Assembly (NCBI GenBank): GCA_947074345.1
Contig: CAMTPH010000025.1
Span: forward strand, 1 to 32,272
Direction: 5' to 3'
Length of the DNA: 32,272 bases
From: an uncultured Bacteroides sp.
GTDB taxonomy: Bacteria; Bacteroidota; Bacteroidia; Bacteroidales; Bacteroidaceae
Part shown: piece by piece, positions 16,864-25,452 of the stretch
Layout: every line of letters begins with the position of its first letter
How positions within the stretch are numbered: the stretch's first letter is position 1
Position numbers and translations under genes: made by a program
The notes under the pieces: generated by a model
What the model was told of the DNA's origin: nothing
Seen by the model: only the letters and a program-made list of their open reading frames with translations
The model's database searches: none

Positions 16864-17501
16864 TATTTCGTAGTTTTTCCTAAAATATAGGTGTCTAGAT
16901 CTTCTATTTCTTGTGGAGTAAACAAAGCTGTATTACCACCGTTGAGCACTACAATGCGACAAGCCATCTCGAAGAACATAGCTCTTTCGAATGCTTGGTC
17001 AAAGTCTTTACCGCAAACCACTTGGCCATGTTTCAATAGCATAATTGAGTTGTGCTCTTTCATTGATTCGATTACCGCTTCTGCCAATTCAGGAGAACCT
17101 GGGCGATAGTAAGGAATCATTGGTATTTCGCGACCTACATGCACAGGCACTTCGGCAGTTACGTTGAAGTTCTTTGGTTGTTCTTTCATACAAGCCACAG
17201 CAGTTGCATAAGGCGATTGGAAGTGCAATACTACGTTTACATCCGGACGATTTCTTAATACGCCCAAGTGAAACACACTCTCCATAGATGGTTTTACACC
17301 ATTCATCACTTCACCGTCAGACAATCTACATACTGATACTTTTTCTTTAGACAAAGTAGGAACCCAAGAACCTGTTCCCGATACCAATACTTCATCACCA
17401 ATGCGCCACGACAAGTTGCCACTACTACAAATTGTCAATCCCGCATCGCCTACACGGTGTGCTTGTGCTACAAATTCATCAAAACATCCTTCAGTGATCA
17501 T
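16863..17501 (-). CDS. fucA: L-fuculose-1-phosphate aldolase
   Basis: A 212-residue class II (zinc) aldolase that splits L-fuculose-1-phosphate into dihydroxyacetone phosphate and L-lactaldehyde. By alignment with E. coli FucA, Glu74 matches Glu73, His93 matches zinc ligand His92, and His158 in LLKHGQ matches His155. The position of ligand His94 is Gln95 here (LHFQSPYATA). SSGNLSWR is the usual phosphate-binding loop. It overlaps the fucO stop by four bases and the kinase start by one. Confidence 0.92.
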   Translation of the reverse strand: MITEGCFDEFVAQAHRVGDAGLTICSSGNLSWRIGDEVLVSGTGSWVPTLSKEKVSVCRLSDGEVMNGVKPSMESVFHLGVLRNRPDVNVVLHFQSPYATAVACMKEQPKNFNVTAEVPVHVGREIPMIPYYRPGSPELAEAVIESMKEHNSIMLLKHGQVVCGKDFDQAFERAMFFEMACRIVVLNGGNTALFTPQEIEDLDTYILGKTTK

Positions 17502-18652
17502 AGTGCTTTCTTATATAAGTTTAAAATAATTTCTTTTGATACTTCGCGTGGATTGCCTGGAGTACAAACGTCTGCAAAAGCAGCTTCTGCCAAGCGATCT
17601 AAATCTTCTTCTTTGATACCTATCTCTGTCAACGTTTGAGGAATACCCACACGTTTAGATAAATCTTTTACCGCATCAACAGCAGCTTGAGCAGCCTCTT
17701 CGGTAGTCATAGTCGATTGGTATACGTTCATGGCTTTAGCGATGTCAACATACTTGTCGAGCGCAGCAGGCATATTGAACTCCATAATGATAGGCAACAA
17801 CAATGCATTTGCCACACCGTGAGGAATATCAAAGATAGCACCCATAGGATGCGCCATGCCATGCACCACACCTAAACCAACGTTAGAGAATGCCATACCT
17901 GCAATGTATTGAGCAACAGCCATACCGTCGCGTGCTTCAGCATTTGATGGTTCGTTGACAGCAGTTTCTAGGTGGCGATTAATCATCTCAATCGCTTTGA
18001 TCTCGAACATATCGCTCATCTCCCAAGCACCTTTTGTAATCAAACCTTCGATAGCGTGAGTCAAAGCATCCATACCGGTTGCCGCAGTCATGCCTTTTGG
18101 CAATGTGTACATCAATTCGGCATCAACAATAGCAATAGCAGGGATATCGTTAGGATCGACACAAACCATCTTTTTGTGGTTCTCTTCGTCGGTAATCACG
18201 TAGTTGATAGTTACCTCGGCAGCTGTACCGGCTGTAGTTGGTAAAGCGATGATAGTTACCGATTTCTTTTTTGTATCGGCTACCCCTTCGAGCGATACTA
18301 CATCGCTAAACTCAGGATTGTTGGTAATAATACCGATGGCTTTGGCTGTATCGATAGACGAACCACCACCGATAGCAAGAATGAAATCTGCACCCGATGC
18401 AGCAAAGGCAGCAACACCCGCTTTCACGTTTGATACGGTTGGGTTTGGTTTGATTTCGCTAAATATCTCGAAAGGAATATTGGCATTGCGCAATACATCG
18501 AGTACTTTGTCTGCCACACCAAATTTGATAAGGTCTTTATCGGTTGCAACGAATGCTTTTTTAAGACCTAAGCGTGCAATTTCTTGTGGTAACACTTCGC
18601 GTGAACCTGGGCCGAAGTATGATACTTCGTTTAATATAAATCGACGAGTCAT
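17498..18652 (-). CDS. fucO: Lactaldehyde reductase (iron-dependent alcohol dehydrogenase)
   Basis: A 384-residue group III alcohol dehydrogenase that reduces L-lactaldehyde to 1,2-propanediol with NADH. Iron ligands match E. coli FucO: Asp195 and His199 in GMDALTHAIEG, His264 in VVHGMAHP and His278 in DIPHGVAN. The nucleotide loop is IGGGSSIDTAKA (about 94-105). It sits inside the operon, immediately before fucA with a four-base overlap. A 146-bp gap separates it from fucI and contains the 22-bp repeat array. This implies fermentation of fucose to propanediol. Confidence 0.93.
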   Translation of the reverse strand: MTRRFILNEVSYFGPGSREVLPQEIARLGLKKAFVATDKDLIKFGVADKVLDVLRNANIPFEIFSEIKPNPTVSNVKAGVAAFAASGADFILAIGGGSSIDTAKAIGIITNNPEFSDVVSLEGVADTKKKSVTIIALPTTAGTAAEVTINYVITDEENHKKMVCVDPNDIPAIAIVDAELMYTLPKGMTAATGMDALTHAIEGLITKGAWEMSDMFEIKAIEMINRHLETAVNEPSNAEARDGMAVAQYIAGMAFSNVGLGVVHGMAHPMGAIFDIPHGVANALLLPIIMEFNMPAALDKYVDIAKAMNVYQSTMTTEEAAQAAVDAVKDLSKRVGIPQTLTEIGIKEEDLDRLAEAAFADVCTPGNPREVSKEIILNLYKKAL

Positions 18653-18708
18653 TGTTTTTCTTATTTGTAGATTAATTAGTCAATGGTGATACCTAAATAG
18701 TTTCATTA

Positions 18709-18796
18709 GTTTCACCGTATTGAAACTTTTGTTTCAGTGGGGTAAAACCAAAGTTTCAACATTAAGAAACAATTGTTTCACCTCACTGAAACTATT
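18709..18796. repeat. Array of four 22-bp dyad repeats between fucI and fucO
   Basis: Units start at 18709, 18731, 18753 and 18775, exactly 22 bp apart. Each reads GTTTCA, six variable bases, TGAAAC (units 1 and 4 exact; TAAAAC in unit 2 and AGAAAC in unit 3), then four mostly A/T bases. A fifth GTTTCA lies at 18700-18705, and AATAGTTTCA (18696-18705) mirrors TGAAACTATT (18787-18796). The array starts two bases after the fucI stop. The spacing of about two helical turns places all sites on one face of DNA; in the mRNA each unit could fold as a hairpin. Function unknown. Confidence 0.85.
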
Positions 18797-18798
18797 TA

Positions 18799-20571
18799 TT
18801 ATTTGTAAGTTGGACCGTATACGTTGCAAGCTCTGTAGTCAGAACCTTCTTTATCCATGCCAAATGCATTCCAAGCAGCAGGACGGAAGATTTCTTGATC
18901 TTCTACATTGTGCATACATACAGGGATACGCAACATAGATGCAAGAGTAATCAAGTCTTGACCAATATGTCCATAGCTGATAGCACCGTGGTTAGCACCC
19001 CAGTTATTCATTACTGAATATACATCTTTGAACGCTGGCGACTCAGTAAGACGTGGCACAAACCAAGTTGTTGGCCAAGTGCGGTCAGTACGTTCGTCAA
19101 GCAATTGGTGAACTTCTGGTTCAATTTCTACTGTCCATCCTTCTGCAATTTGCAAGACTGGGCCTAAGCCTTTAACCAAGTTCAAGCGCGACATAGTAAC
19201 AGGCATTCCTCCTTTTGAAAGGAAGTTTGAAGAGAAACCACCACCACGGAAGTAGTCACGGTTGGCAGGATACCAAGTAGTTGCTTCCAAGCATTTGTCA
19301 GCTTCTTCGGCAGTTACTTCCCAGAAAGGTTTCATGATTGGATTGCCTTCAGCATCAGTTTGTTGGCCTGTAGCATCGAGCGTAGTTGCACCCGAGTTAA
19401 TCAAGTGAATGATACCGTTAGAAGCCAATCCTGTTAGTTCTTTGCCGGTTACACGTTTTACTGCTTCTGGGCTCCAGTAAGTACGTACATCCGAGAAGAT
19501 TTGTGCACGGTTAGTCAACAAGTGACCGAACAACATAGCTACACCATTGCAAGCATCATTTTCGGTTGCCAATACATAAGCTTCGCGGATACCGTTCCAG
19601 TCGAATGAAGTATTAAGTAGAGCTTCAGAGAAGTCGCCATTCGGATAGAAGTCTGTCCATTGACGTTGTCCTTGGAAACCAGCAACAATCGCATTGTGTC
19701 CAAGCGCTTCTTCTTTGAAACCAAGTTGTTCTAATTTAGGATTGCCTTCCATCAAGTCGCGCAAGATGATTGTCATCTTTACAACAAATTCCCAATCGCC
19801 ATCTTTTTCTTCGCGAGTTTTTGCTTTAGCTTCAGAGTTGAAGTCGTTGCCTTCGTTTTTCTTAGCATACTTTTCAGTCCAAGCCATCGCCTTAGCGTAC
19901 TCTTCTTGATCGTAGATGCCTTCGCTCATGCGACGAATGATTTCGGTCATATCTACCGACTCGCAACGCATACCCAAGTACTCTTGGAAGAAGTTAGGGT
20001 CAACGATTGAACCAGCGATACCCATCGATACACTACCTACCGAAAGATATGATTTACCTCTCATAGTAGCTACCGCTTGAGCAGAACGAGCAAAGCGTAA
20101 TATTTTTTCTGCTACATCAGCAGGGATTGAATTATCAGAAAGGTCTTGTACATCGTGACCATAGATACCAAATGCTGGCAATCCTTTTTGTGCATGACCA
20201 GCCAATACAGCAGCCAAATATACAGCTCCCGGACGTTCAGTACCGTTAAAGCCCCATACAGCTTTTGGCCAGTAAGGATTCATATCCATTGTTTCGGCAC
20301 CATAGCACCAGCAAGAAGTTACAGAGATGGTAGAACCAACACCTTCGCGCTCGAACTTTGCAGCACAAGCAGCGCTTTCGGGCACACGCCCTATTGTAGA
20401 ATCAGCAATAACACACTCTACTGGAGAGCCATCGCCGTTTTTTAAGTTTTCAGAGATTAACTTAGCTACAGCTTTTGCCAAGTTCATTGTTTTGTCTTCA
20501 AGACTTTCGCGCACACCACCTTGACGTGCATCAATTGTTGGTCTAATACCAATCTTAGGATATTGTTTCAT
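18799..20571 (-). CDS. fucI: L-fucose isomerase
   Basis: A 590-residue enzyme that converts L-fucose to L-fuculose using Mn2+. Metal and catalytic residues fall at E. coli numbering: Glu337 in [10 protein letters not shown] and Asp361 in [10 protein letters not shown] conserved His lies in [13 protein letters not shown] near the C-terminus. Full family length. It is the first enzyme gene of the operon after fucR. The 63-bp gap upstream contains a sequence shared with the fucR promoter, a likely FucR operator. Confidence 0.96.
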   Translation of the reverse strand: MKQYPKIGIRPTIDARQGGVRESLEDKTMNLAKAVAKLISENLKNGDGSPVECVIADSTIGRVPESAACAAKFEREGVGSTISVTSCWCYGAETMDMNPYWPKAVWGFNGTERPGAVYLAAVLAGHAQKGLPAFGIYGHDVQDLSDNSIPADVAEKILRFARSAQAVATMRGKSYLSVGSVSMGIAGSIVDPNFFQEYLGMRCESVDMTEIIRRMSEGIYDQEEYAKAMAWTEKYAKKNEGNDFNSEAKAKTREEKDGDWEFVVKMTIILRDLMEGNPKLEQLGFKEEALGHNAIVAGFQGQRQWTDFYPNGDFSEALLNTSFDWNGIREAYVLATENDACNGVAMLFGHLLTNRAQIFSDVRTYWSPEAVKRVTGKELTGLASNGIIHLINSGATTLDATGQQTDAEGNPIMKPFWEVTAEEADKCLEATTWYPANRDYFRGGGFSSNFLSKGGMPVTMSRLNLVKGLGPVLQIAEGWTVEIEPEVHQLLDERTDRTWPTTWFVPRLTESPAFKDVYSVMNNWGANHGAISYGHIGQDLITLASMLRIPVCMHNVEDQEIFRPAAWNAFGMDKEGSDYRACNVYGPTYK

Positions 20572-20603
20572 ATTAATAAAAGGTTTAGACAGTTCATTAA
20601 ATC

Positions 20604-20621
20604 GTGCTGAACTGTGCTGAT
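20604..20621. promoter_or_regulatory. Putative FucR operator before fucI
   Basis: GTGCTGAACTGTGCTGAT, a direct repeat of TGCTGA with 10-bp period, 33-50 bp upstream of the fucI start. The fucR promoter region holds the same 18-mer with one change. An extra dyad CAGTTCA / TGAACTG (20590-20596, 20608-20614) overlaps it. Confidence 0.6.
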
Positions 20622-20634
20622 TTATTGTTAAATT

Positions 20635-21615
20635 TTAAATTGATTCTCTTAGTTTAATTTCAGTGGGCAAATAGGTATGCACCGGTACACCGGTCATGAT
20701 AAATTGACTTGCCAATCGGCCCATCTCTTTCCAGTCGATACTCAATGAGGTAATGCCTTTGTCTATTACTTCGTAAGCCGGTGTTTCGTTGTAGGCTATC
20801 AACCCAAAATCGACACCACACTCCAATCCCATCACCCTACTCTCTTTAATGAAAGTAACCACGTCAATCTGACGAAATACAATCACGACATCGCCTTTTT
20901 GCAAATTGGCTTCTTCGAAAGTGCTAACCATCTCATAGGGCATATTGTATTGTTCGCTATATTGATCGAGATTGTCGGTAATGCTTCTAGGGTGTTTTAG
21001 CTCTTGAGGATAGAACAGAACGATGCGCTTGTACTTGCAAAGCTGTGGGCGCAACTGTACCATGGCTTTATAAAATGAATCATCGAAATCTTGGCAGATA
21101 TAAGAGTAGTTCTTCTTATCGAACTTACCGAAATCGAGCAACAAGAGTTTTGATTCGTCAATCTTGTATAGATTCTTAGAAAACTTCTCGTTGTCGAAGT
21201 TCATCACTACATAGTAGTTGTAATTGCCCAACGACTCTTTGATAATACGATTAAACATATGCTCATTGTATTGATGAAACCACAAATCGACTTTGTAGTG
21301 TCTTGACAAATGTTTTACGAAATTATTGTAAAGGGTATCTTTAAAAAGGGAGTATTCGTCGAGCAATAACAGCACTTTCTTCTGCTGATTGATAACGTAG
21401 TAACCTTTGCCGGGTGTTGAGTCAATAACACCTCTTTTCTTTAAATCGGCAAATGCCTTGAAAACAGTATCGCGTGATACATTATAATCACTACTTAAAT
21501 GGTTAATGGAAGGCAAGGCGCAACCTATCTTGTATTTGCCTAGAGAGATATCAAGGCAAATCAAATCAGCTAGTTGCTTTACTTTAGTAGTTTGCTGTCC
21601 AAATACAGTTTTCAT
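20635..21615 (-). CDS. fucR: GntR-family fucose operon regulator
   Basis: A 326-residue regulator. Residues about 10-77 are a GntR winged helix (YKIGCALPSINHLSSDYNVS, then RDTVFKAFADLKKRG and GKGYYV). The rest is a LacI/periplasmic-binding-like sensor domain (VLLLLDEY, IVLFYPQE, GLIAYNETPAYEVIDKGITS). In Bacteroides thetaiotaomicron the FucR protein represses a fucose operon and responds to L-fucose; the same domain order and gene neighbourhood apply here. It lies directly upstream of fucI on the same strand, and a related operator-like 18-mer lies before both genes, consistent with autoregulation. Confidence 0.88.
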   Translation of the reverse strand: MKTVFGQQTTKVKQLADLICLDISLGKYKIGCALPSINHLSSDYNVSRDTVFKAFADLKKRGVIDSTPGKGYYVINQQKKVLLLLDEYSLFKDTLYNNFVKHLSRHYKVDLWFHQYNEHMFNRIIKESLGNYNYYVVMNFDNEKFSKNLYKIDESKLLLLDFGKFDKKNYSYICQDFDDSFYKAMVQLRPQLCKYKRIVLFYPQELKHPRSITDNLDQYSEQYNMPYEMVSTFEEANLQKGDVVIVFRQIDVVTFIKESRVMGLECGVDFGLIAYNETPAYEVIDKGITSLSIDWKEMGRLASQFIMTGVPVHTYLPTEIKLRESI

Positions 21616-21649
21616 TGTAATATAAATTAGGTCACAACATAGTACAACT

Positions 21650-21667
21650 GTGCTGAACTATGCTGAT
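21650..21667. promoter_or_regulatory. Putative FucR operator before fucR
   Basis: GTGCTGAACTATGCTGAT matches 17 of 18 bases of the site before fucI, again a TGCTGA direct repeat with 10-bp period. It lies 35-52 bp upstream of the fucR start. A dyad CATAGT / ACTATG (21638-21643, 21657-21662) overlaps it. Confidence 0.6.
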
Positions 21668-21722
21668 GCAAATGAATACAATTTAAACTGAATAGAAAAA
21701 AAAGAAGATATGTTTTACAACA

Positions 21723-22388
21723 TCAAAATGTAAATTGGCACTCAATGCCTAAGATATTTCGGTCGACACCGCTGCGAACTTGTTGAAAACAATAGAACAC
21801 ATCGAGCAGCCATCTCTTATCGAGCTGTACAAGCACACCGGGTCTATATCGATAGCGGTCTATATCGGGGAAATCACCTTTGTTGATATCTTGATATATC
21901 TCGAACGAGAAATAAGGATTAAAGATAGAGTTTCTAGGTTCGAACTCTACCACTGCGCGTGTTCTTAATTCGGTAAGCACGTTGCCTCGTTCGAATGTTT
22001 GTTGCATACGCTCGCGCAAAGAGAATTTAAATAGATGATATTTGGCACTAGCCGTTAAACCCAACGAATAGCGATTTCTAAACTTCCATCCCGACGAACC
22101 ACGATCTCTATGATGAAGCTCATAACCTGCTTCGGCACGAAGAAAAGACCAGATACGGTATTCGCCATACAATGCCCACCCCCATCTATCTATTTGAGAG
22201 AAATTATTGTCTACTCGTAATTCGGCAGCGGTATATGCCAAGAAGCGATCGGTAAATCGATGATTGACACGCATCGTAAACCAATCTGACATCTCGTAAG
22301 ATTGACTAAATGCCGCTACAGAGTTGACTAAGAAAAGGGCAAGAATGAAATATTTATTTAACAGGTTCTTCATCATAGTGTAATTCAT
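21723..22388 (-). CDS. DUF2490-like outer membrane beta-barrel protein
   Basis: A 221-residue exported protein with a signal peptide (NKYFILALFLVNSVAAFSQ). What follows is amphipathic strands rich in Tyr, Trp, Arg and Phe (RFLAYTAAELRVDNNF, WGWALYGEYRIWSFLRAEAGYE), ending in ECQFTF with a terminal Phe, as in outer-membrane barrels. The pattern fits the DUF2490 family. ATGs at 22388, 22376 and 22373 are all possible starts; the longest is given. It lies downstream of a terminator and upstream of fucR on the same strand. No function is known. Confidence 0.72.
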   Translation of the reverse strand: MNYTMMKNLLNKYFILALFLVNSVAAFSQSYEMSDWFTMRVNHRFTDRFLAYTAAELRVDNNFSQIDRWGWALYGEYRIWSFLRAEAGYELHHRDRGSSGWKFRNRYSLGLTASAKYHLFKFSLRERMQQTFERGNVLTELRTRAVVEFEPRNSIFNPYFSFEIYQDINKGDFPDIDRYRYRPGVLVQLDKRWLLDVFYCFQQVRSGVDRNILGIECQFTF

Positions 22389-22454
22389 GCTGTAAAAATA
22401 TACAATTATGACTAAACAACATAAAAACTACCATTCCGATTTATGGCTAAACTA

Positions 22455-22494
22455 TAAAAAAAGTGTGCAAAAGCATTAAGCCAATTTGCACACT
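22455..22494 (-). terminator. Terminator after the small paralogue pair
   Basis: A perfect 10-bp stem (AGTGTGCAAA / TTTGCACACT) with a 13-nt loop, followed on the minus strand by seven T. It ends the transcript of the genes at 22516-23276. Confidence 0.88.
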
Positions 22495-22515
22495 CCCCTG
22501 CTTGAAACAAATTAT

Positions 22516-22890
22516 TTATATTCCCTCTTCGTTTTGAGGAGGCAACAAATGATGAATTCTAAAGTACTCTACCATACTTACAATCGTATCCTTAATATTG
22601 CTGTGCAATTCTGGATTTAGATCTGAGAATTCATATACGTAATAATCTCCTGTACGTTTAAAATCGTCACCACCTATAAATTCAAATCGAGTCTCTTTGT
22701 CGAAACGTCCAAAGAAGGCAATCTCTAACTTATCGGCATGCATTATAATGCGACCAAAGAAACACTTCTTGTCTTTATACTCAGCCCACACTTCATAATG
22801 ATGATCTTGATCGATGGTTGCAGTCAATGGTGGTACATAATTGCGAAAATCATCGCGAATATCTTTAAAGATTCTTTTAAGCTTATCCAT
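22516..22890 (-). CDS. Small protein of unknown function, paralogue of its neighbour
   Basis: A 124-residue soluble protein, not recognised. The ATG at 22888-22890 is preferred over an upstream TTG that would overlap the previous gene. It has a predicted N-terminal helix (MDKLKRIFKDIRDDF), then VPPLTATIDQDHHYEVW, several strands (FFGRIIMHADKLEIAFFGRF) and a C-terminal helix (NIKDTIVSMVEYF). The same order and an aligned VPP-A-D-HYE pattern occur in the adjacent 123-residue protein. No catalytic motif or signal peptide is seen. The gap to the upstream gene is 14 bp and a strong terminator follows. Confidence 0.7.
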   Translation of the reverse strand: MDKLKRIFKDIRDDFRNYVPPLTATIDQDHHYEVWAEYKDKKCFFGRIIMHADKLEIAFFGRFDKETRFEFIGGDDFKRTGDYYVYEFSDLNPELHSNIKDTIVSMVEYFRIHHLLPPQNEEGI

Positions 22891-22904
22891 AATTCTAGTT
22901 TTTA

Positions 22905-23276
22905 TTATTTGGTCCAACCCTTTTCATTGTAGTAATAAAGCAATTGTTCGATGGCGTCTTGTATGTCTTTACGCAAATCGTCAACATGCGCATTTCGTAT
23001 CTCAATGCGACGATGTTCATTCATCATCTTGATTAACGTTTCGGGAACCAATTGTTTTAAATCCTTTTCGGGTATCTCGGTATTGAACCCTAATGTAACA
23101 ACATGCTCGTGAGCCACCACATAAGCAAACAGGTGCTTTTGGTCGCCATTTATAGCCACTGACTCATAATGAGTAGGAGTATCGGTGATTGCTTCGCAAG
23201 GAGGAACCGAACTCTTAATAAATTGTCTTATCATATCAAATGATAGATCAACATGTGGTTTGTATGAATTTGACAT
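22905..23276 (-). CDS. Small protein of unknown function, first of a tandem pair
   Basis: A 123-residue soluble protein, not recognised. It carries VPPCEAITDTPTHYESV near residue 28, a strand block (KHLFAYVVAHEHVVTLGF) and a C-terminal helix (DLRKDIQDAIEQLLYYY). VPP, Ala, Asp and HYE are spaced exactly as in the downstream gene, so the two look like an old tandem duplication. It is probably the first gene of a two-gene operon. Function unknown. Confidence 0.7.
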   Translation of the reverse strand: MSNSYKPHVDLSFDMIRQFIKSSVPPCEAITDTPTHYESVAINGDQKHLFAYVVAHEHVVTLGFNTEIPEKDLKQLVPETLIKMMNEHRRIEIRNAHVDDLRKDIQDAIEQLLYYYNEKGWTK

Positions 23277-23372
23277 AAACTATGGTATTTAATTGTTTTT
23301 TTAATATGATACGGTTGCTTATCTTATCTCAACAAATCATAGTGATTTTAGTTTAAAGCAAACTAGTTAATT

Positions 23373-23416
23373 AAAAAAAATACGGCTTTAAGTCGTTGGT
23401 TGACTTAAAGCCGTAT
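23373..23416 (-). terminator. dsbD terminator
   Basis: A perfect 15-bp stem (ATACGGCTTTAAGTC and its complement) with a 7-nt loop, followed on the minus strand by eight T, 30 bp after the dsbD stop. It is the strongest terminator in the window. Confidence 0.92.
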
Positions 23417-23445
23417 AGCTTATATCTCGATAAAGATGCTTACCC

Positions 23446-25440
23446 TTATTTGCGGTAATTATCTAATCCTGTTTGTAAGAATTCGATGTAGTTAGGAATG
23501 CTTTCATCGAAACCGTATGGTTTGTTCAATGGCATGCCTTCGTTGTTGACCAACACATAGAATGGTTGCGCATTGGCACCAAACTTAACGCGTTGCAGGT
23601 AACTCCATTTATCGCCCACAGTACGAAGTGTACGTTGTGTGCCGTTTTCCATCACCTTAACTGGTTCAGAAAGTGGAGTTTTATTGTCTACATAAAGAGT
23701 AATCAACACATAATCGTTATTAATGATTTCGCTTACCTTATCGTTTGTCCAAACAGAAAGTTCCATCTTACGACAGTTTACACATCCATATCCTGTAAAG
23801 TCGAGCATCACAGGTTTGTTGTGTTGACGAGCATACTCCATACCCAAATCGTAATCATCAAACTTAGCGTGTACTTCGTTATCGTAAAGATTGAAATCTT
23901 GTGTTTGCATAGGAGGAGCAAAAGCACTTACTGCTTTCAAAGGCGCACCCCATAAACCAGGAATCATATATACGGCAAACGCCAAAGAGATTAATGCCAT
24001 GAAGAAACGTGGCACACTCACTTTGTTGTCATCGTCATCGTGGGCAAATTTGATTTTACCCAATAGGTAAAGACCCAACAATGCAAACAATACAATCCAT
24101 AATGCTAGGAATGTTTCGCGATCAAGTATTCTCCATCCGTAAGCTAAATCGGCTACTGATAAGAATTTTAATGCGAATGCCAACTCAAGGAAACCAAGTG
24201 TTACTTTGATAACATTCATCCAACCACCCGATTTTGGCATTGACTTAAGCCAAGATGGGAACAAAGCAAATAGTGTAAATGGCAATGCCAATGCAATAGC
24301 GAAACCAAGCATACCAATTGCAGGTGCTACCATGCTGCCGGTTGTTGATACTTGTACCAACAAGAATCCGATAATAGGACCTGTACATGAGAATGATACC
24401 AACGACAAGGTAAATGCCATCAAGAAGATACTCAATAAACCGGTTGTTGCTTCGGCCTTGCTATCTACTGCTGTACTCCATTTAGAAGGTAGACGTATCT
24501 CGAAAGCTCCAAAGAATGAAGCTGCAAATACGATCAACATCAAACAGAATAGGATGTTGAAAACCGCATTGGTTGATAGCGCATTTAAGGCACTTGCACC
24601 AAATACAGCTGTAATAACGATACCCAATGTAACATAGATAACCACGATTGATGCACCATAAGTCCAAGCATCGCGAATTCCTTTTTTCTTATCTTTTGTA
24701 CGTTTCAAGAAGAAACTTACTGTCATAGGGATAATTGGCCAAACACATGGTGTAAGCAATGCCAAAAGACCACCTAAGAAACCTGTAACGAAGATGTAAA
24801 TCCAAGACATATCTTCGGTTGGCTTTTCATCGCCAAAGGCATGCATCTCATCAATAACCGGACGCCACAGATAGTCGGGAGCCAACTCTTCATTGCTTTG
24901 TTGAGCGATATTCTCAGTTGCAATGATTTCATTGTTATCGGCAACCGGTGTAGCAGCTGTTGTAGCTGATGCAGCAGTAGCAGTCAAACCGGTGCTTCCT
25001 GTAAAGTGGAATGGTACTTGTGTAGGTGGTAAACAGTTTTCGTCGTTGCAAGCACCATACTCAAAGTAACCTTCAATATCGTAAGTAGATGCTGTAAGCT
25101 TTATCTTTTGTACGAACTCTGCGTTGTCTGCAAAGTAGCGAACTTGCATCTCAAATATCTTATCGAACTTGTTAACTTCATTTCCTTTAGGAATTAATTT
25201 GCCTTCGACTTCAGCACCCGATATCTCATCGATATTGAATGTTGCAGAGACAGGACCGCCCGAACCTAAGTCGGTTGAGTATAAATGCCATCCTTTATCA
25301 ATCGTGGCTTTAATCACAACCTCAGCTTCTGTATCGGATAGCTTAACAAGCTCTGTTTTTACTTTTACTGGATCTTGAATTTGTGCATTAACTATCAATG
25401 CAGCAAATAGCATTAATAGCAATGAGTAGATTTTCTTCAT
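23446..25440 (-). CDS. dsbD: Thiol:disulfide interchange protein DsbD
   Basis: A 664-residue membrane protein that moves electrons from cytoplasmic thioredoxin to periplasmic thiols. After a signal peptide, the periplasmic alpha domain has Cys131 and Cys136 (GACNDENCLPP). The beta domain has about eight membrane helices with Cys232 in LTPCVWPIIPMT and Cys352 in SFSCTGPIIG. The C-terminal thioredoxin-like gamma domain has Cys553-Val-Asn-Cys556. All three redox pairs of E. coli DsbD are present. It starts 12 bp after the Dabb gene and is probably cotranscribed with it. Confidence 0.94.
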   Translation of the reverse strand: MKKIYSLLLMLFAALIVNAQIQDPVKVKTELVKLSDTEAEVVIKATIDKGWHLYSTDLGSGGPVSATFNIDEISGAEVEGKLIPKGNEVNKFDKIFEMQVRYFADNAEFVQKIKLTASTYDIEGYFEYGACNDENCLPPTQVPFHFTGSTGLTATAASATTAATPVADNNEIIATENIAQQSNEELAPDYLWRPVIDEMHAFGDEKPTEDMSWIYIFVTGFLGGLLALLTPCVWPIIPMTVSFFLKRTKDKKKGIRDAWTYGASIVVIYVTLGIVITAVFGASALNALSTNAVFNILFCLMLIVFAASFFGAFEIRLPSKWSTAVDSKAEATTGLLSIFLMAFTLSLVSFSCTGPIIGFLLVQVSTTGSMVAPAIGMLGFAIALALPFTLFALFPSWLKSMPKSGGWMNVIKVTLGFLELAFALKFLSVADLAYGWRILDRETFLALWIVLFALLGLYLLGKIKFAHDDDDNKVSVPRFFMALISLAFAVYMIPGLWGAPLKAVSAFAPPMQTQDFNLYDNEVHAKFDDYDLGMEYARQHNKPVMLDFTGYGCVNCRKMELSVWTNDKVSEIINNDYVLITLYVDNKTPLSEPVKVMENGTQRTLRTVGDKWSYLQRVKFGANAQPFYVLVNNEGMPLNKPYGFDESIPNYIEFLQTGLDNYRK

Positions 25441-25452
25441 TATTAAGAGGGG

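Noticed and set aside
18709..18796. CRISPR array
   Set aside because: The conserved arms are 6 bp and the variable parts 6 and 4 bp, far below CRISPR repeat and spacer sizes, and no cas genes are present.
22891..22917. TTG start for the second small paralogue
   Set aside because: It would overlap the upstream gene by 13 bp; the ATG at 22888-22890 gives a length matching its paralogue.
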